From Anaerolineae bacterium (GTDB taxonomy: Bacteria; Chloroflexota; Anaerolineae; Aggregatilineales; Aggregatilineaceae): a stretch of DNA of 58,476 nucleotides. How positions within the stretch are numbered: position 1 is the stretch's first letter; each line of letters begins with the position of its first letter. This document shows, piece by piece, positions 17,665-25,984 of the stretch. The notes under the pieces are model-generated. The model was not told the DNA's origin. It was given only the letters and a program-made list of their open reading frames with translations, and searched no databases. The position numbers and the translations under genes were made by a program. The DNA is taken from positions 1-58,476 of the forward strand of contig JAFGNU010000055.1 in assembly GCA_016926875.1 (NCBI GenBank), given 5' to 3'.

Positions 17665-18675
17665 TTAGCTTTCGGGTTCAACCACAGTGAAGAGACAACT
17701 GCCCTCGTCTACTTCTGTAGGCGTACCGGGGCCAAACCGCTGGTACCCGTCTGAGACCATCTCGTCCCATGTCAGCCGGAACGTGATTTCATGCGGGCCT
17801 GCGCTCAGCCTGCCCACCGGGTAGTACCAGTAAACAATCCAGACGCCAGCTTCCTGCTTCGTTTCGCTCGCGTATGCCCGCCAGTTATCCAGCAGCTCAC
17901 CGTCCAGTTCTACCTGGTAATTGGCGTTCGTCAGGTGTTCTTCCATATATTCAGGCCGCGCAACAAACCAGCTCCACTCGATAACCACCTTGTCGTCTGT
18001 GGTGGGTTTGGGCGGCACGACACCCTTCTGACGGCAATAAGCCAGGATGTTTACGTTGTTGGATTCGAACGCCGGGGCTGGTGACTGGTCTTCCTCAGCT
18101 TCCTCAGACTCGGCCTCCGGCGCTGGCGTGGCAGGTGTTGGCGTGGGTGTCGGCTCGATAATCACATCCTCATAATCTGTCACCACCAGATTCGTTCGCA
18201 CCCACAGGTGGCGCATTTCACCGTCCTCGTCCGTGAAAGCTACCTCGTACCAGTCAAACCCGCGCGAGTCGGTCTTGAGCCGCAGGACACCCAACTGCGT
18301 TCCCGACGGGACGCTGAGCACAACCGGTTGGTCAAACCCCGGCCCGTCGCGCAGGTTGACATTCTCGTCGGCATAGATCACACCGTCGACTGTCGCGGTA
18401 GGCGTCGGCGACGGCGTATCTGTCACGGTTGGCGGTACAGGGGTTTCGCTGGGGATTGGCGTCTCAGAGGGAATCGGCGTCAGGCTGGGAATTGGGGTTG
18501 CGGTAAATCGCGGCGTAAAGCTGACAATCGGCTTCACCGTGCGGGTGGGCTGGCTGACAACCGCTTCGGCCCCGGTCGTTGCTGCCGGGGTTCCCGTCGA
18601 TTCGGTTTCACACGCTGCCAACACAGGGATAATCCATACCAGGAATAACAGCCACTGCTGCAAACGCTTATTCAT
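17665..18675 (-). CDS. SH3-domain lipoprotein
   Basis: 336 residues. It has a lipoprotein signal with lipobox VLAAC (Cys about 22). A Pro/Thr/Ser-rich spacer (about 45-95) is followed by a bacterial SH3 domain with NVNLRDGPGFDQP and HLWVRTNLVV (about 100-170). A second Pro/Glu-rich linker and a C-terminal beta-rich domain of unknown family come next (WSWFVARPEYMEEHL to the end). SH3b domains usually bind peptidoglycan or mediate surface contacts. It is the first gene of the minus-strand envelope operon with the HEAT protein and the M23 peptidase. Confidence 0.82.
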   Translation of the reverse strand: MNKRLQQWLLFLVWIIPVLAACETESTGTPAATTGAEAVVSQPTRTVKPIVSFTPRFTATPIPSLTPIPSETPIPSETPVPPTVTDTPSPTPTATVDGVIYADENVNLRDGPGFDQPVVLSVPSGTQLGVLRLKTDSRGFDWYEVAFTDEDGEMRHLWVRTNLVVTDYEDVIIEPTPTPTPATPAPEAESEEAEEDQSPAPAFESNNVNILAYCRQKGVVPPKPTTDDKVVIEWSWFVARPEYMEEHLTNANYQVELDGELLDNWRAYASETKQEAGVWIVYWYYPVGRLSAGPHEITFRLTWDEMVSDGYQRFGPGTPTEVDEGSCLFTVVEPES

Positions 18676-18763
18676 GCTACAGCATCTCCCCAAAGCAAGT
18701 TTTGCCTACGTTGCTCAGCTTAACAACAAATCCGTCTCCACACAACATAACGCTGCTCATATC

Positions 18764-18790
18764 AAAAACCCGCCACCCATGGCGGCGGGC
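18764..18790 (-). terminator. Terminator of the response-regulator gene
   Basis: Stem GCCCGCC/GGCGGGT with a short loop is followed on the minus strand by TTTTT. It lies 23 nt after the response-regulator stop. Confidence 0.75.
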
Positions 18791-18812
18791 TGCCACAAAC
18801 ACTTGAACGGGT

Positions 18813-19253
18813 TTATGTATCAGACGATGGGCGTGAGGTTTTTTCCGACTGTTTGGTATGATACTGCCGTCCCTCGCTCAACAACAGCCTGACCCGGTCT
18901 ATCAGGCTGTTCGCAATATACGGCTTGGTCACATAGCTATCTGCTCCATTGTCTAACCCGCGCCGGATGGAGATTGGATCGGCTTTGGCAGATAATATGA
19001 GCACGGGAACCTGATCAAACTGGCTCTGTGCGCGAATCTGGCGCAAAATCTCAAACCCATCTATGTCAGGCAGCATCAAATCGAGTATGATCATATCCGG
19101 GGTGTGGGATTTTAGATATTCCAGCGCGCCACGGCCATCATAAAATACCTTTGAACCCGCACCGATACGGCGCAACAACATGGCGATTAACTTGAGGAGT
19201 TCATAGTCGTCGTCAATGACTACAATATCAGGTCCTGTTTGGTTTTCACTCAC
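18813..19253 (-). CDS. Single-domain response regulator
   Basis: 146 residues from a GTG with GAGGA upstream. It is a CheY-like receiver: acidic cluster IDDDYELL (about 16-23), phospho-acceptor D in MIILDLMLPDIDG (about 61), Ser/Thr switch in LILSAKAD and Lys in YVTKPY (about 114). There is no output domain, only a short charged tail. It should act by protein contact. No histidine kinase gene is next to it. It ends with its own terminator, so it is probably transcribed alone. Confidence 0.93.
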   Translation of the reverse strand: MSENQTGPDIVVIDDDYELLKLIAMLLRRIGAGSKVFYDGRGALEYLKSHTPDMIILDLMLPDIDGFEILRQIRAQSQFDQVPVLILSAKADPISIRRGLDNGADSYVTKPYIANSLIDRVRLLLSEGRQYHTKQSEKTSRPSSDT

Positions 19254-19513
19254 CGCCGCTTCCTCGTCGATAATTAGTTGTTGGAACGAAACAGCCTGTT
19301 GATGATAAGGCCATGTGCCCTGAGGATATGATATAACAGTTTTACCCCTGGCCAATTCCCAGGGCAAGTTTTTTAGAGCCAGTGCAGCGATCATAAGCCA
19401 GCCGCCGAAACAAAACAGTTTTGGCGATCAGGCGCATCGAAGTCGCCGCGAGTGTGTTTGTAGTAGTACAATCACGGTCCCTATCGGGATGGCAGCATAA
19501 GGAAGTAGCAGCT

Positions 19514-20143
19514 ATGAATCCGGTTTCAGTTGTTTTCATCATTGTCTTAGGCTACATCATCGGTTCTGTCCCAAGCGCATACGTGGTTGCCCGCGCAAAG
19601 GGCGTAGATATCTTCAAGGTAGGCAGCGGGAACATGGGTGCGAATAATGTTGCGCGCGCCTGTGGATTGCAATATGGCCTGCTGGTATGGATTCTGGATG
19701 GTCTAAAAGGCGTCAGTGTTGTCCTGTTGGCACGTTGGCTGACACCTGATTACCGGGTTACAGCCAGCGTCCTGGGCGCGGTGGCGGTCGTGGCCGGGCA
19801 CAACTGGTCCTTCCTGGCCACGCTGATCACAGGCAGCATTCGCGGCGGCAAAGGCGCTGCTACTGCCAGTGGCACGTTCATCTTGCTGGCACCAACGCTT
19901 TTAGTGGCGGCTACGCTGGCCCTGGCCACCGCCATCATTCTACTGACGCGCTATGTCTCGCTGGCGGTGCTGAGTTCGGTCGTGCTGGCAGGCACCGCGA
20001 TCGTGATACTCGTGGGGATCGGCTTGATGGAGCCGGTTTACAGCGTGTACTTGCTGGTTGGCTATATGATCTTTGTGCGGCACCGCCACAACATCCGCAG
20101 CCTGTTGTCTGGCACAGAGCGCCGCCTGGGCGACCGTGTTTAG
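19514..20143 (+). CDS. plsY: Glycerol-3-phosphate acyltransferase PlsY
   Basis: A 209-residue membrane acyltransferase. It moves an acyl group from acyl-phosphate to glycerol-3-phosphate, the first step of phospholipid synthesis. The three conserved loops are present: GSVPSAYVVARAKGVDI, VGSGNMGANNVAR and GHNWSF...GGKGAATASGTF. There are about five transmembrane helices. The ATG at 19514 has AAGGAAG upstream; the 31 codons before it show no family similarity. PlsX, which makes the acyl-phosphate, is not in the window. Confidence 0.96.
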   Translation: MNPVSVVFIIVLGYIIGSVPSAYVVARAKGVDIFKVGSGNMGANNVARACGLQYGLLVWILDGLKGVSVVLLARWLTPDYRVTASVLGAVAVVAGHNWSFLATLITGSIRGGKGAATASGTFILLAPTLLVAATLALATAIILLTRYVSLAVLSSVVLAGTAIVILVGIGLMEPVYSVYLLVGYMIFVRHRHNIRSLLSGTERRLGDRV

Positions 20144-20176
20144 TTAGCTCAGCCTGCTTACAAAATAGCTCACCTG

Positions 20177-20205
20177 ATGCCCGGTGTCATCACTGCACCG
20201 GGCAT
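20177..20205. terminator. Perfect 10-bp hairpin between convergent genes
   Basis: ATGCCCGGTG pairs perfectly with CACCGGGCAT around a 9-nt loop. It lies between plsY and the helicase-loader gene, which converge. No T tract follows on either side, so termination efficiency is uncertain. Confidence 0.45.
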
Positions 20206-20223
20206 TGACTCGTCCCGGCAGGA

Positions 20224-21621
20224 TCAGGCGCGCCGCCGCGAGCGGTTTGAACGCTGCGCACCGCCCCGGTAGTCTGGCGCCAACATGGCGAATACGTGAC
20301 AGCGCCGCGTATCAGACAGTCGGCTGCGCAGCATCGGATCGCCAATTTCTTCGAGCGTTTGCGCCGTAGTAAACACGGTTGGCAGGCGTGCCAGATACCG
20401 GTGATCTGCAATCTGGCGCAGTTTTTCGCGTGCCCACGACGAGGTGCTGGTGGTGTCCAGTTGATCGAGCACCAACAACTGCGCCAGGCGAATTTCGTCA
20501 AACCGCCGGTCCAATGTGACGGTTGCCGAGGGGTTAAACGCTGCGCGCAAATAATCCAGCAGGTCGGACATTGTGATAAAAACGACCTCTTCCCCCAGCG
20601 CGTGACGGTAGTTGGCAATCGCAGCCGCCAGGTGAGTTTTACCACACCCGTGCTCACCCGTGATCAGCAGCCAGTCCTGGGGCTTCCTGGCATAGCTGAA
20701 CGCCAGTTCATACGCGTTGTGCAGGTTGTCGCGTTCATTGGGGGGCAGCACGTCCGCACGCAGATCAAACGTTTCAAACACCATGTCGCCGTACAGGCTG
20801 AGGTCGGACAGTGCGCCCGGTTCGCGTGAGGCATCCACCCGGCGAAAGTCCGGCAGGCGCATGTTCACACTCTGGGCCAAGTGCCAGTCTACCAACCGGC
20901 TGCGAATGCGGGGATCAAGCCGGGTTAGCTCGCAGTTGGTCGTGATGACAGTACAGTTCTGGCTTAAATAACGGTGATTGATCAGTTGGTATAGCTTTTC
21001 TTGTGCCCAGGAAGTAACGCTCTCTGCGCCCAGATCATCGAGCACCAGCATAGGCGCGCTGCGAACCTGCTCAAACAGTTCATCATATTGAACTTCAGAC
21101 GCGGGGCCATACGTCGAGCGCAGATAGTCCAACAGATCGGGCACGGTAATGAACAACACCTGCTCGCCCAGCGCCAGCCGGTAATTGGCGATAGCTGCCG
21201 CCAGGTGCGTCTTGCCGCTGCCGTAATTGCCCTGAAATAATAACCAGCCCTGCGGTTCCTCAGCATATCGCAGCGCCCGGTCATAACTGGCGCGCAGCGT
21301 GGAAAGCTGTTCATCGGTCAGTCCCGGCAGGTCTAATGCGAACGTGTCGAATGTTTTATCGGCCACAGCATCCAGGTTGCTCAGCTTGTGCAGCCGGGCT
21401 AGCCGCCGGGTAACCAGCGTCTCACGCTGGCAGACACACGGGAACGCTTTGCCAAAATCGGGATGCTCCACCGGGACGTCTTTGGTGACAACCCCTAACC
21501 CCCCACAAATCGGGCAGACATCGCCTGATGCCGTGTTGGCGTCAGTAGTCGATGATGTCTGAGAGTTCTCCTTTGATATACCGGTAGCGATCCGCTTTAG
21601 TTGGTTGTTTAGCGAGTCCAC
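20224..21621 (-). CDS. Tandem-AAA+ DnaC/DnaI-like helicase loader
   Basis: 465 residues with a zinc-type head (CPICG at 36-40 and CVC at 62-64, like DnaI) and two consecutive DnaC-type AAA+ modules. Module 1 has Walker A GNYGSGKTH (131-139), Walker B MLVLDDLGAE and an arginine-finger region RIRSRL. Module 2 has Walker A GEHGCGKTH (322-330), but its Walker B is LLVLDQLDTT, with the catalytic-type acid replaced by Q387; MLRSRL is kept. Usual loaders have one module and 240-310 residues. The start is GTG with AAGGA 7 nt upstream, giving an 80-nt overlap with the DnaD gene. With DnaD before it and dnaB at the head of the locus, it should load DnaB on DNA. Confidence 0.88.
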   Translation of the reverse strand: MDSLNNQLKRIATGISKENSQTSSTTDANTASGDVCPICGGLGVVTKDVPVEHPDFGKAFPCVCQRETLVTRRLARLHKLSNLDAVADKTFDTFALDLPGLTDEQLSTLRASYDRALRYAEEPQGWLLFQGNYGSGKTHLAAAIANYRLALGEQVLFITVPDLLDYLRSTYGPASEVQYDELFEQVRSAPMLVLDDLGAESVTSWAQEKLYQLINHRYLSQNCTVITTNCELTRLDPRIRSRLVDWHLAQSVNMRLPDFRRVDASREPGALSDLSLYGDMVFETFDLRADVLPPNERDNLHNAYELAFSYARKPQDWLLITGEHGCGKTHLAAAIANYRHALGEEVVFITMSDLLDYLRAAFNPSATVTLDRRFDEIRLAQLLVLDQLDTTSTSSWAREKLRQIADHRYLARLPTVFTTAQTLEEIGDPMLRSRLSDTRRCHVFAMLAPDYRGGAQRSNRSRRRA

Positions 21622-22246
21622 GGTCTTTTCCTTCGGTATGCCACCGTTTTAGAATAGCCAGCACATAGCGCCAATTGCGTTTATTATGCTCAACGGCAAG
21701 CTGAATTGCCTCTTCGATCCACGCCACAGGATAGTCTTGTTCCGCCTGGCGCAGTTGATCGCCGATTAACGGTGTGAGGGGGCCAATATTCTGTTCGTAC
21801 AGCGTGAACACGTTGGGCCGCTCGATGATCAAGGCAATCGGGCAGTCCCGCCCGCCAACTTCGTACTGCCCGGCCTCAATCGCGCGCACGGCGTTTCGCC
21901 CTCGAACGGTGTTCATAAAATACAGGGCTTCCGGCCCATTTGTGCCGTCAACCGTGACATGCAGCAACGTACCACGCGCCACTGTGCGTTCCAGGGCTGC
22001 CTTTACTTTCTGGCCCGCCACGTCTGGATCGGCATCCACCCCACCCAGGAAAAGCTCATCGTGCAGCACTTCACGACCGACCAGATAGCGATACTCACCT
22101 TCCTGCTGTTGGAGCACCCAAAAACAGTACAATATGAGCTTCAGCTCAACCAGGTCGTCAATGGTTTGCAGCAGCTCGCTAAAAAACAGGTTCGGAATGG
22201 TCGTTGTATATGTTTTGCCCGGTGGAAAACCGTTAAACGCTCGCAT
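21542..22246 (-). CDS. DnaD-domain replication initiation protein
   Basis: A 234-residue DnaD/DnaB(Gram-positive)-type protein. The N-terminal part (FPPGKTYTTTIPNLFFSELL, IDDLVELKLILYCFW) resembles the winged-helix region of DnaD homologues. The C-terminal DnaD domain (about 165-212) runs FTLYEQNIGPLTPLIGDQL to AIQLAVEHNKRNWRYVLAILKRW, with the YxxxIL core. In Firmicutes such proteins recruit the helicase loader to DnaA or PriA. The last 80 nt overlap the loader gene, which suggests coupled translation. A TATTAT/TATAAC-like -10 lies in the 95-nt gap to dnaB, but without a clear -35. Confidence 0.9.
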   Translation of the reverse strand: MRAFNGFPPGKTYTTTIPNLFFSELLQTIDDLVELKLILYCFWVLQQQEGEYRYLVGREVLHDELFLGGVDADPDVAGQKVKAALERTVARGTLLHVTVDGTNGPEALYFMNTVRGRNAVRAIEAGQYEVGGRDCPIALIIERPNVFTLYEQNIGPLTPLIGDQLRQAEQDYPVAWIEEAIQLAVEHNKRNWRYVLAILKRWHTEGKDRGLAKQPTKADRYRYIKGELSDIIDY

Positions 22247-22341
22247 CGTCTTTATCCCAATACACCACTTCCGGTATCTACATCGATTTGCCTCTGGTAG
22301 TTATAATAGCGTGACTTCGTCTACTCGACCGCAAAATTACC

Positions 22342-24177
22342 TTAAAATCCCGCCAGGTCCACGCCCGTCTTGCGCAAATTCGCGAACTGGGTCAGTTCTT
22401 TGCGAAAAAACAGCGTGACAGTGTTGGTCGGGCCATTCCGGTGTTTGGCGACGATAATATCGGCCTGATTCGGACGCTCGGTATTTTCGTTGTAAACCTC
22501 TTCACGAAAGATAAACATCACCACGTCCGCGTCCTGCTCAATTGAGTTATGCGCAAAGATACCGTCAGCAATAAAATTATGCGGTCCCGGAACGGTCAGG
22601 TCGAACACGTCTTCTTCTCGATCCGGTTCCACCGATGCGATCCGATCCCAATGCGCATCGCTGCCAGCCAGACGTGTGCTTTCATTGCCACGTATTGTCT
22701 GCGAAGATGAACCCGGTATTGTGCGGGGAATGGTGATGTGGTCATCGGCGGTAAGCTCGTCCAGGCACTTCCAGCCATGAATGGTCAGGAACTTATGATT
22801 TCCTGAGGCGCGGATAGTACGCCCCAGTCGAGTTGTTAACCGGTAGACCGGTTTCATGCCGGTTGAGAATGCGTTGCTCACAACAGCACGCTCAATCTTC
22901 ATCGTATGCTCGTTCAGCGCCCATACCACAAATCCTGACTGTCCAGCCAGGTCCCGGATCGGCACATGCTTACCACTGTCCGCCAGTAGGATAAGGCTAT
23001 CGCCTGTCAGGCACCCCGACTCGCGCAAATCTGAGAGTTGGGGGCGCTTATCCTGGCGCTGCTCGACGGCGCGCGAAAGCTGGGCAGCAGCCAGCACCGG
23101 CACATTCAACTCGCGGGCGATCTGCTTCAGGTTGCGCGAGATATAGCTGATCTCCTGCACGCGGTTTTCCAGGCGTCCGGTGCCCGATGTCATGAGCTGC
23201 AAGTAGTCCACCATGATCAGGTCCAACCCGTGCTCGCTGTACAGGCGGCGGCACTTAGCCCGCATTTGCAGCGGGACCAGGGCAGGCGTGTCGTCCAGAA
23301 AGATACGCAGCTTGGCCAGATCGCCGGTTGCCTTGACAAACTTGTTCCACTGGTGATCGTCCAGCCGCCCCAGGCGCAGATCGTGCGTGCTGATGCCCGT
23401 TTCGGACGACACCAACCGCTGGACAATCTGCTCCTTGCTCATCTCCATGCTAAAAATCGCCACCCGTGCTTTGGCGCGCGCCGCGTTTAGCGCCGCGCTG
23501 AGCAGCCAGGATGTTTTCCCCATACCCGGCCTGCCCGCCACGATAATCAGGTCCGATTTTTGCAGCCCGCCCAGCAAATTATCCAGGTCGGTGAACCCGG
23601 TCGGCACACCGAGCGGCACATCTTCCTGCCCGTATAAGCTCTCGATGCGGTCGTAGTAGTCGCTGATCGCCAACTGGATCGGCACAAGCTCTTTGCGTAA
23701 TTGGCGCTCGGTAACGGAAAACAGCGAAGCCTCGGCCCGGTCGATCACCTCGTTGATATCGGCGCTTTCTTCATGGGCCAATTGGGCAATATCGCTGGCA
23801 GATGCCAACAATCGGCGCCGGATAGCTGCCCGCTCGACAATGCGACCGTATGCCTCGGCATAGATCGATGACGGTGTATTGTTGATCAGGTGCGTGATAT
23901 ACGCCGGGCCGCCGATTTCATCCAACTGGCCCAGGTGCCGCAGTTCCTCGATGACGGTGACATAGTCGATTTCCTCGTCGCGCTGCTGAATCCGCAGAAT
24001 CGCTTCCCAGACCCAGCCGTTCCGCACGATGAAAAAATCGTCGGCCTGCAAAAACGACGCAACCTCAAACAGCGCATCGGGATTGATCAAAATGGAGCCA
24101 AGCACAGCTTCCTCGGCTTCCACGCTGTGTGGTGCCATTCGATCAGGGCGGCTGGCCGCAGCTTCCTGATGACTCAT
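22342..24177 (-). CDS. dnaB: Replicative DNA helicase DnaB with an in-frame mini-intein
   Basis: 611 residues before splicing, 455 after. The N-terminal DnaB domain begins APHSVEAEEAVLGSIL. The RecA-like core has Walker A GRPGMGKTS (215-223), SMEMSKEQ, Walker B LIMVDYLQL (320-328) and LAAAQLSRAVEQR. The protein is interrupted after LSDLRESG by an intein (residues 389-544) and resumes SIEQDADVVMFI. It unwinds DNA at the fork as a hexamer. The gene heads a locus with DnaD and the tandem loader, all on the minus strand. The ATG at 24177 has AAGG 7 nt upstream. Confidence 0.96.
   Translation of the reverse strand: MSHQEAAASRPDRMAPHSVEAEEAVLGSILINPDALFEVASFLQADDFFIVRNGWVWEAILRIQQRDEEIDYVTVIEELRHLGQLDEIGGPAYITHLINNTPSSIYAEAYGRIVERAAIRRRLLASASDIAQLAHEESADINEVIDRAEASLFSVTERQLRKELVPIQLAISDYYDRIESLYGQEDVPLGVPTGFTDLDNLLGGLQKSDLIIVAGRPGMGKTSWLLSAALNAARAKARVAIFSMEMSKEQIVQRLVSSETGISTHDLRLGRLDDHQWNKFVKATGDLAKLRIFLDDTPALVPLQMRAKCRRLYSEHGLDLIMVDYLQLMTSGTGRLENRVQEISYISRNLKQIARELNVPVLAAAQLSRAVEQRQDKRPQLSDLRESGCLTGDSLILLADSGKHVPIRDLAGQSGFVVWALNEHTMKIERAVVSNAFSTGMKPVYRLTTRLGRTIRASGNHKFLTIHGWKCLDELTADDHITIPRTIPGSSSQTIRGNESTRLAGSDAHWDRIASVEPDREEDVFDLTVPGPHNFIADGIFAHNSIEQDADVVMFIFREEVYNENTERPNQADIIVAKHRNGPTNTVTLFFRKELTQFANLRKTGVDLAGF
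22546..23013 (-). other. DnaB mini-intein (156 residues)
   Basis: It begins CLTGDSLILL (block A, nucleophile Cys1). Block B is RASGNHKFLT, with the conserved His. It ends DVFDLTVPGPHNFIADG then IFAHN (blocks F/G, penultimate His and terminal Asn), followed by Ser as +1 residue. No LAGLIDADG or HNH endonuclease lies between blocks B and F, so it is a mini-intein that should splice but not home. The insertion site (LRESG / SIEQDAD) is the same as that of the Synechocystis DnaB intein. Confidence 0.95.
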
Positions 24178-24231
24178 AGTATGCCTTTTGCTAGAAGATG
24201 GATATAATTCCGTTGGTATTGGTGCCTGGGC

Positions 24232-24271
24232 TAAAAACGGCGGGGCCGCTCAAAAAAAGAACAGCCCCGTT
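24232..24271 (-). terminator. Terminator after the DUF151 gene
   Basis: On the minus strand CGGGGC pairs with GCCCCG around a long T-rich loop, followed by CCGTTTTT. It would separate the DUF151 gene from dnaB downstream. Confidence 0.5.
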
Positions 24272-24303
24272 CCGGGTGTCAGACGATACAGGTTGGCCAG
24301 GTG

Positions 24304-24840
24304 CTACTCGTCGTCGTCCTCTTCCTGGTTGAGATCGTCCAGATCAAGGGTTTCGACAAAGTCTTCAAAGATGCTCAGCCCTGGGCCTCTGCCCTCTTCA
24401 GAACCCTCTTCCACATCGTCGCCCGCTTCTACTACTTCCTCTTCCGGCATAATAGAAGCTCGATCCATCACGGATTCTTCAACGTAAATGGGGACTTCCA
24501 GACGCACGGCGAGCGCAATTGCATCGCTGGGGCGCGAGTCGATTTCTCGTGTTACGCCGTTCTGCTCAACGATGATCCGGGCGTAGAACGTATCATTGCG
24601 CAGATCGTTGACGATAATATGCTGGACTTCTCCCCCCATTTCCGTGATCATGGCTTTTAGCAGGTCGTGGGTAAGCGGGCGCTCTACTTTCATTTTTTGC
24701 AATCGCATGGCGATAGCTTCGGCCTCGCACGGGCCGATAAAAATGGGGAGATACCTGCCGCTGACAGAGTCTTTGAGAACCACGATCCGGTATTGAGACA
24801 TGAGGCTGACGCGAATGCTATCAATATCGACTCTGATCAT
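24304..24840 (-). CDS. Bifunctional nuclease family protein (DUF151)
   Basis: 178 residues. The DUF151 domain fills residues 1-125: [46 protein letters not shown] and [19 protein letters not shown]. Some members have been reported to cut both DNA and RNA. The tail is very acidic (Glu/Asp-rich, about 130-178), an extension that many members lack. It has a clear promoter at 24900-24929 and a terminator behind it, so it is probably monocistronic. Confidence 0.93.
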   Translation of the reverse strand: MIRVDIDSIRVSLMSQYRIVVLKDSVSGRYLPIFIGPCEAEAIAMRLQKMKVERPLTHDLLKAMITEMGGEVQHIIVNDLRNDTFYARIIVEQNGVTREIDSRPSDAIALAVRLEVPIYVEESVMDRASIMPEEEVVEAGDDVEEGSEEGRGPGLSIFEDFVETLDLDDLNQEEDDDE

Positions 24841-24899
24841 AAGCCTGTTCCTGGGATTCCGCGCATTCCGGCTACAAAAGTGGTAAATAGCTCATGTCG

Positions 24900-24929
24900 A
24901 TTATACCATTAAGTCCAGTATGCCAGCAA
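24900..24929 (-). promoter_or_regulatory. Extended -10 promoter for the DUF151 gene
   Basis: On the minus strand TTGCTG and TATAAT are 18 bp apart, with TGG directly before the -10 box (TGnTATAAT, extended -10). Confidence 0.7.
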
Positions 24930-24935
24930 AGCTCA

Positions 24936-25775
24936 TCAAATTGGCTCGAGGTTGGTTTCGGTCCAGGCATCGTAGCCACGGCGTATCTCGCTCACCACAG
25001 GCCCTACTTTGCCATCGCCTACCGGCTGCCCGTCGATGACCGTGATCGGCACCACGCCGCGCCCGCTGCTGGTCAACATCGCCTCGGCCAGGCGGGGGAT
25101 ATCTCGCCGGGTGAGCGGGATCAGTGCCACCGGCAGCACATCGGGGGTTAGCTGGAGGATCGCGCGCCGCGTGATCCCGGCCAGCACGCCGTCACCTGCC
25201 GTGCGCAATACGCCGTCCAGCACCCCGTAAAAGTTGCTAGACATCCCTTCCAGCAGCGTCTCATCCTCACGCACCAGAATCCCCTCATATACGCCGGGCG
25301 GCAGGCTGCTATACGAAGGGCGGCGGATTGTCATCCACTCGGTCGTTTTGGCTACTGGGTTAGCGCGCTTCAGCGGCGTGGTGATCACATGCGCTCCCCG
25401 CTGCTGCACCTCTGCGGGCACCGGTTGGAACGCTTCTAACGCCAGGTAAACCTGTTCGGGATCGCTGCGGGGTATCGTGACACGGAACTTCGCATCGGGG
25501 TAAGCTGCCTGCCGGATCAACTCGCGCAGCGCGGCGCGCAGCCGGGCCCGGTCCAGCGTAAGCGGAATGCCAACCAGCCGGGCGGATTCTTCGAGCCGGT
25601 CCAGGTGCGCGTCAAGCAGCAGCGCGTGATCGCCGTGAAACGTACGCGCGACCGTGTATACGCCCTGCGGCTCGTGTGGGATCGCTTCGGCCAGCGTAGC
25701 CACCTGATAAGACGTTGGTTTCAGGCCGGTGGGCGTCAGGATAGCAGTTGGGATCGGGTTGGATACCTGGGACAC
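24936..25775 (-). CDS. Class IV PLP-dependent aminotransferase
   Basis: 279 residues from a GTG at 25775 (VSQVSNPIPTA); the frame is open 21 codons further. It belongs to the fold-type IV group (branched-chain and D-amino acid aminotransferases, aminodeoxychorismate lyase). The family blocks are YTVARTFHGDHALLLDAHLDRL, the PLP lysine in VAKTTEWMTIRR (near residue 150), LLEGMSSNFYGVLDG and AGITRRAILQL. The PLP-binding Lys and Glu are kept, so it should be active. Substrate specificity cannot be told: the residues around the lysine (KTTEW) are not the usual KTLNY of BCAT. It lies just outside the mobile cassette. Confidence 0.87.
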   Translation of the reverse strand: MSQVSNPIPTAILTPTGLKPTSYQVATLAEAIPHEPQGVYTVARTFHGDHALLLDAHLDRLEESARLVGIPLTLDRARLRAALRELIRQAAYPDAKFRVTIPRSDPEQVYLALEAFQPVPAEVQQRGAHVITTPLKRANPVAKTTEWMTIRRPSYSSLPPGVYEGILVREDETLLEGMSSNFYGVLDGVLRTAGDGVLAGITRRAILQLTPDVLPVALIPLTRRDIPRLAEAMLTSSGRGVVPITVIDGQPVGDGKVGPVVSEIRRGYDAWTETNLEPI

Positions 25776-25836
25776 GCGTTTCTTCTCTCTGGTGAAAACC
25801 GACCGGCCAATACCCGGCTCACAGCGGGTAATTATC

Positions 25837-25841
25837 ATACA
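25837..25841. repeat. Left target-site duplication ATACA
   Basis: Five bases directly outside the left terminal repeat, identical to 27724-27728 outside the right one. Confidence 0.75.
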
Positions 25842-25856
25842 CCCACATTCCGCACC
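25842..25856 (+). repeat. Left terminal inverted repeat
   Basis: CCCACATTCCGCACC reading inward. All 15 bases match the right end; similarity stops at base 16. Confidence 0.85.
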
Positions 25857-25899
25857 TGGCTGAGCAAAAATGATATTTATTCCAACTTTTTTTCTAAAA

Positions 25900-25914
25900 G
25901 TGCGGAATGTAGGG
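25900..25914 (-). repeat. Internal third copy of the terminal repeat
   Basis: GTGCGGAATGTAGGG, in the same orientation as the right end and inverted to the left end 43 bp away. It has one internal mismatch and differs at the inner base. With the left repeat it can form a long stem-loop. It may be a leftover end of an earlier, shorter element. Confidence 0.7.
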
Positions 25915-25984
25915 TTTACACAAAATGCTTGACATTATCCGGACACACTCGCATAAACACCCAACAGAACTTATCAGATTGTAC

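Noticed and set aside
25842..25914. The left repeat and internal repeat as a free-standing 73-bp MITE
   Set aside because: The bases after the internal copy (TTTAC) do not match the ATACA on the left, whereas the bases after the far right copy do. The recorded insertion is therefore the 1,882-bp unit.
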